Part shown: piece by piece, positions 5,723-7,018 of the stretch
Layout of the letters: the number at the start of each line of letters is the position of its first letter
How positions within the stretch are numbered: the stretch's first letter is position 1
From: Desulfobacula sp.
GTDB lineage: Bacteria > Desulfobacterota > Desulfobacteria > Desulfobacterales > Desulfobacteraceae
Length of the DNA: 7,018 nt
Assembly: GCA_011390085.1 (NCBI GenBank)
Contig: JAABTB010000115.1
Span: 1-7,018, forward strand
Direction: 5' to 3'
The notes under the pieces: model-generated
Told to the model about the DNA's origin: nothing
The model's database searches: none
Seen by the model: the letters and a program-made list of their open reading frames with translations, nothing else
Program-made: the position numbers and the translations under genes

Positions 5723-6724
5723 TTATTTTTCGACCATCTCAATCAGAAACCATCCGACTTCAGGGATGCCTTCCTTTAAAAAATGGTAGGGAACCCCGGA
5801 AATTTTTAAGATGCCCTCCTTCTCAAACCCCTTAACCCAGTCGGCAATGGCTCTGATCTCCTCTGAACTGCTCTGGGTCATCATCAAGGATGGAGATATG
5901 GCCTTGTTTTCCGCTTCTTTTTGAAAATAATAGTATTTTTCAAGGCCTTTAAGATTCAGAAGCCGGCGGCTGTTTTTGTTCATTGCCACAGGAATTGTGG
6001 ATGCCGTGACGATCATCAGATTTTTAGGGGACAGAGAAATGGATGTATCACTGATCAGATCTGCCGTGATATCGATTCCCAGAGTTCCTTCAAGAAAATC
6101 ACCCCTGTAAACCGGCATGATCACAGAGGTCATATACCCGCGGCCGACGGCATCCACATAGGGGGGGACCCAGAGGGTCCTGCGCTCCGGGTTTTCTTTT
6201 TCATCGGCAGCCCGGTAGGTGACCCAGACCTTTGTCAGATCAAGGCCGGATTTCATATAGGCCTGCATATCTGCATAGGGATAGCCCATGACAATGGAAT
6301 CATAGGTGGTCAGATAAATATAATCAATAAAATCATTTTTCTTATAGACAGCTTCAAAATCCGGACACAGATGTTCAATAGCCCTGATCCTTTTTTTCTC
6401 AGAAGCCCCGATGGGCATGTGTCCCGATGCCCATACCTCGCAGTGCCCATCGTTTTCGGGGGTATAATACACATGATTTTTTGTATACCGATATCTATTC
6501 TCATCATAAAGTCCAGGCCGGCCTTCCGGATCTGACAAAACCTGGTCTACGGCGATTTTCAAGGATTCAAGGTCCTTCCGGACATGGACAAACAGGGAAT
6601 TGAGATCAGCAGCAAGGGTTTTGAGCTCAATTCGGTCTTTCTGGGACACATGGCTGCAGGCCGGAGCACCCCAGATCAGCATGAAGATTTCCAAGGACGT
6701 CAAAATTTTAAGCCATCTGTTCAT
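5723..6724 (-). CDS. Stand-alone double-Cache (PDC) sensor protein, probable lipoprotein
   Basis: This is an extracytoplasmic small-molecule sensor domain encoded without its own signalling part. The 333 residues start with a signal peptide ending in GAPAC-S, with C23 as possible lipidated cysteine; the lipobox is atypical (A-P-A before Cys) and E12 interrupts the hydrophobic core. A long helix at about 28-63 leads into a membrane-distal Cache lobe. Its signature is at about 164-220: WVTYR, WVPPYVDAVGRGYMTSV, the PVYRGDF turn, then GTLGIDIT with D218. A second lobe follows at about 230-330 (NLMIVT, ISGVPYHFL, VGWFLIEM). The protein ends where ordinary Cache receptors enter their second membrane helix. 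I do not see the R-x-W element of amino-acid-binding dCache domains before Y189. It lies 3 bases after the thiamine-enzyme gene and abuts the kinase gene. It probably supplies ligand recognition to that kinase (inference). Confidence 0.82.
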   Translation of the reverse strand: MNRWLKILTSLEIFMLIWGAPACSHVSQKDRIELKTLAADLNSLFVHVRKDLESLKIAVDQVLSDPEGRPGLYDENRYRYTKNHVYYTPENDGHCEVWASGHMPIGASEKKRIRAIEHLCPDFEAVYKKNDFIDYIYLTTYDSIVMGYPYADMQAYMKSGLDLTKVWVTYRAADEKENPERRTLWVPPYVDAVGRGYMTSVIMPVYRGDFLEGTLGIDITADLISDTSISLSPKNLMIVTASTIPVAMNKNSRRLLNLKGLEKYYYFQKEAENKAISPSLMMTQSSSEEIRAIADWVKGFEKEGILKISGVPYHFLKEGIPEVGWFLIEMVEK

Positions 6725-6727
6725 CCC

Positions 6728-7018
6728 TTATCGATTGCCCTTCAGCACCAGACCGTTATATTCCGTGCCTGAAATTTTTGCGTGAAGGATGACCGGCCCT
6801 GAAAGGGAAAAGGCTTTTACCAGGGCTGTCTGATATTTGTCCGGGTCTGAAACAGAGATAACCGGAATACCGAGAAATTCCTCTGACATACAGAGCCCTT
6901 CTTCAAACAGGCGGGTCCCATAACCGGCATCATAGTGTTTGTGATCCTGTTTGATCCGGATCAGGGAGAGTTCGCCGTCGGATAAAATGACGAACACGAT
7001 ATGAAGATTAAGCCTTTG
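6728..7018 (-). CDS. Thiamine-diphosphate-dependent enzyme, acetolactate-synthase type, C-terminal fragment
   Basis: The frame is open to the right window edge, so the 96 residues seen are only the C-terminal end of a protein of perhaps 550 residues. A GTG at 6997 could be taken as a start, but the frame continues upstream with QRLNLHIV, which fits the family, so this is not a small separate gene. The visible part corresponds to the end of the thiamine-diphosphate-binding domain. NLHIVFVILSDGELSLIRIKQ matches the segment that in relatives reads like LPVVVLVLNDG-x-GMIRxKQ and closes the cofactor/metal motif, here with SDG. FLGIPVISVSDPDKYQTALVKA and GPVILHAKI match the terminal regions. The GDG half of the motif and the active-site glutamate lie outside the window, so the reaction cannot be named. 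It is the first visible gene of the block that continues into the sensor genes. Confidence 0.75.
   Translation of the reverse strand, partial: QRLNLHIVFVILSDGELSLIRIKQDHKHYDAGYGTRLFEEGLCMSEEFLGIPVISVSDPDKYQTALVKAFSLSGPVILHAKISGTEYNGLVLKGNR

Noticed and set aside
5921..6535. Plus-strand open frame of 204 codons opposite the Cache gene
   Set aside because: It is antisense to a gene with a recognisable fold, and its composition (many Ile, His and Gly) is that of a shadow frame.
6728..6997. Separate 89-residue small protein starting at a GTG
   Set aside because: The frame continues to the window edge and the residues before the GTG fit the thiamine-enzyme family, so this is the end of a larger gene.

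Overview
The window is a stretch of Gram-negative bacterial chromosome in which every gene I can support lies on the minus strand, so it reads from right to left. Base composition looks close to even. The paired HEINNP-type histidine kinase and sigma-54 activator, the stand-alone Cache lipoprotein and the packed gene order resemble a sulfate-reducing or related deltaproteobacterium (Desulfobacterota). This is an impression from style only; no marker gene is present to fix the taxon.

Right half (7018 to 2702): a tightly packed four-gene block. It starts with the C-terminal end of a thiamine-diphosphate-dependent enzyme of the acetolactate-synthase type, cut by the window edge. Three bases later comes a stand-alone double-Cache (PDC) extracytoplasmic sensor, probably a lipoprotein. 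Its stop codon directly abuts the start of a membrane histidine kinase with a helical periplasmic domain, HAMP, DHp and ATPase domains. Three bases after that comes an NtrC-type response regulator (receiver, AAA+ sigma-54 activator, Fis-type HTH). The spacings of 3, 0 and 3 bases imply one transcript and translational coupling.

Middle (2701 to about 2452): the only sizeable intergenic region. It holds three related 14-bp palindromes (best copy GGGACAATTGTCCC), a near-consensus IHF site and a good -24/-12 sigma-54 promoter facing the transporter genes. I see no intrinsic terminator. Activator sites, bend site and promoter are arranged as expected for a bacterial enhancer-binding protein, and such a protein is encoded immediately beside them.

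Left half (2451 to 1): a peptide/nickel/oligopeptide-type ABC importer (Dpp/Opp family) in the unusual order permease C, permease B, substrate-binding protein. The two permease genes overlap by ATGA. The binding protein starts after a 31-base gap with a very strong ribosome binding site and runs off the left edge. No ATPase genes are in the window.

Working model (inference): an extracytoplasmic ligand is sensed by the Cache lipoprotein and/or the kinase, the regulator is phosphorylated and binds the palindromes, and sigma-54 RNA polymerase transcribes the importer. The promoter also shows that the importer most likely starts at the ATG at 2451, not at the upstream ATG at 2508, which lies inside the promoter.
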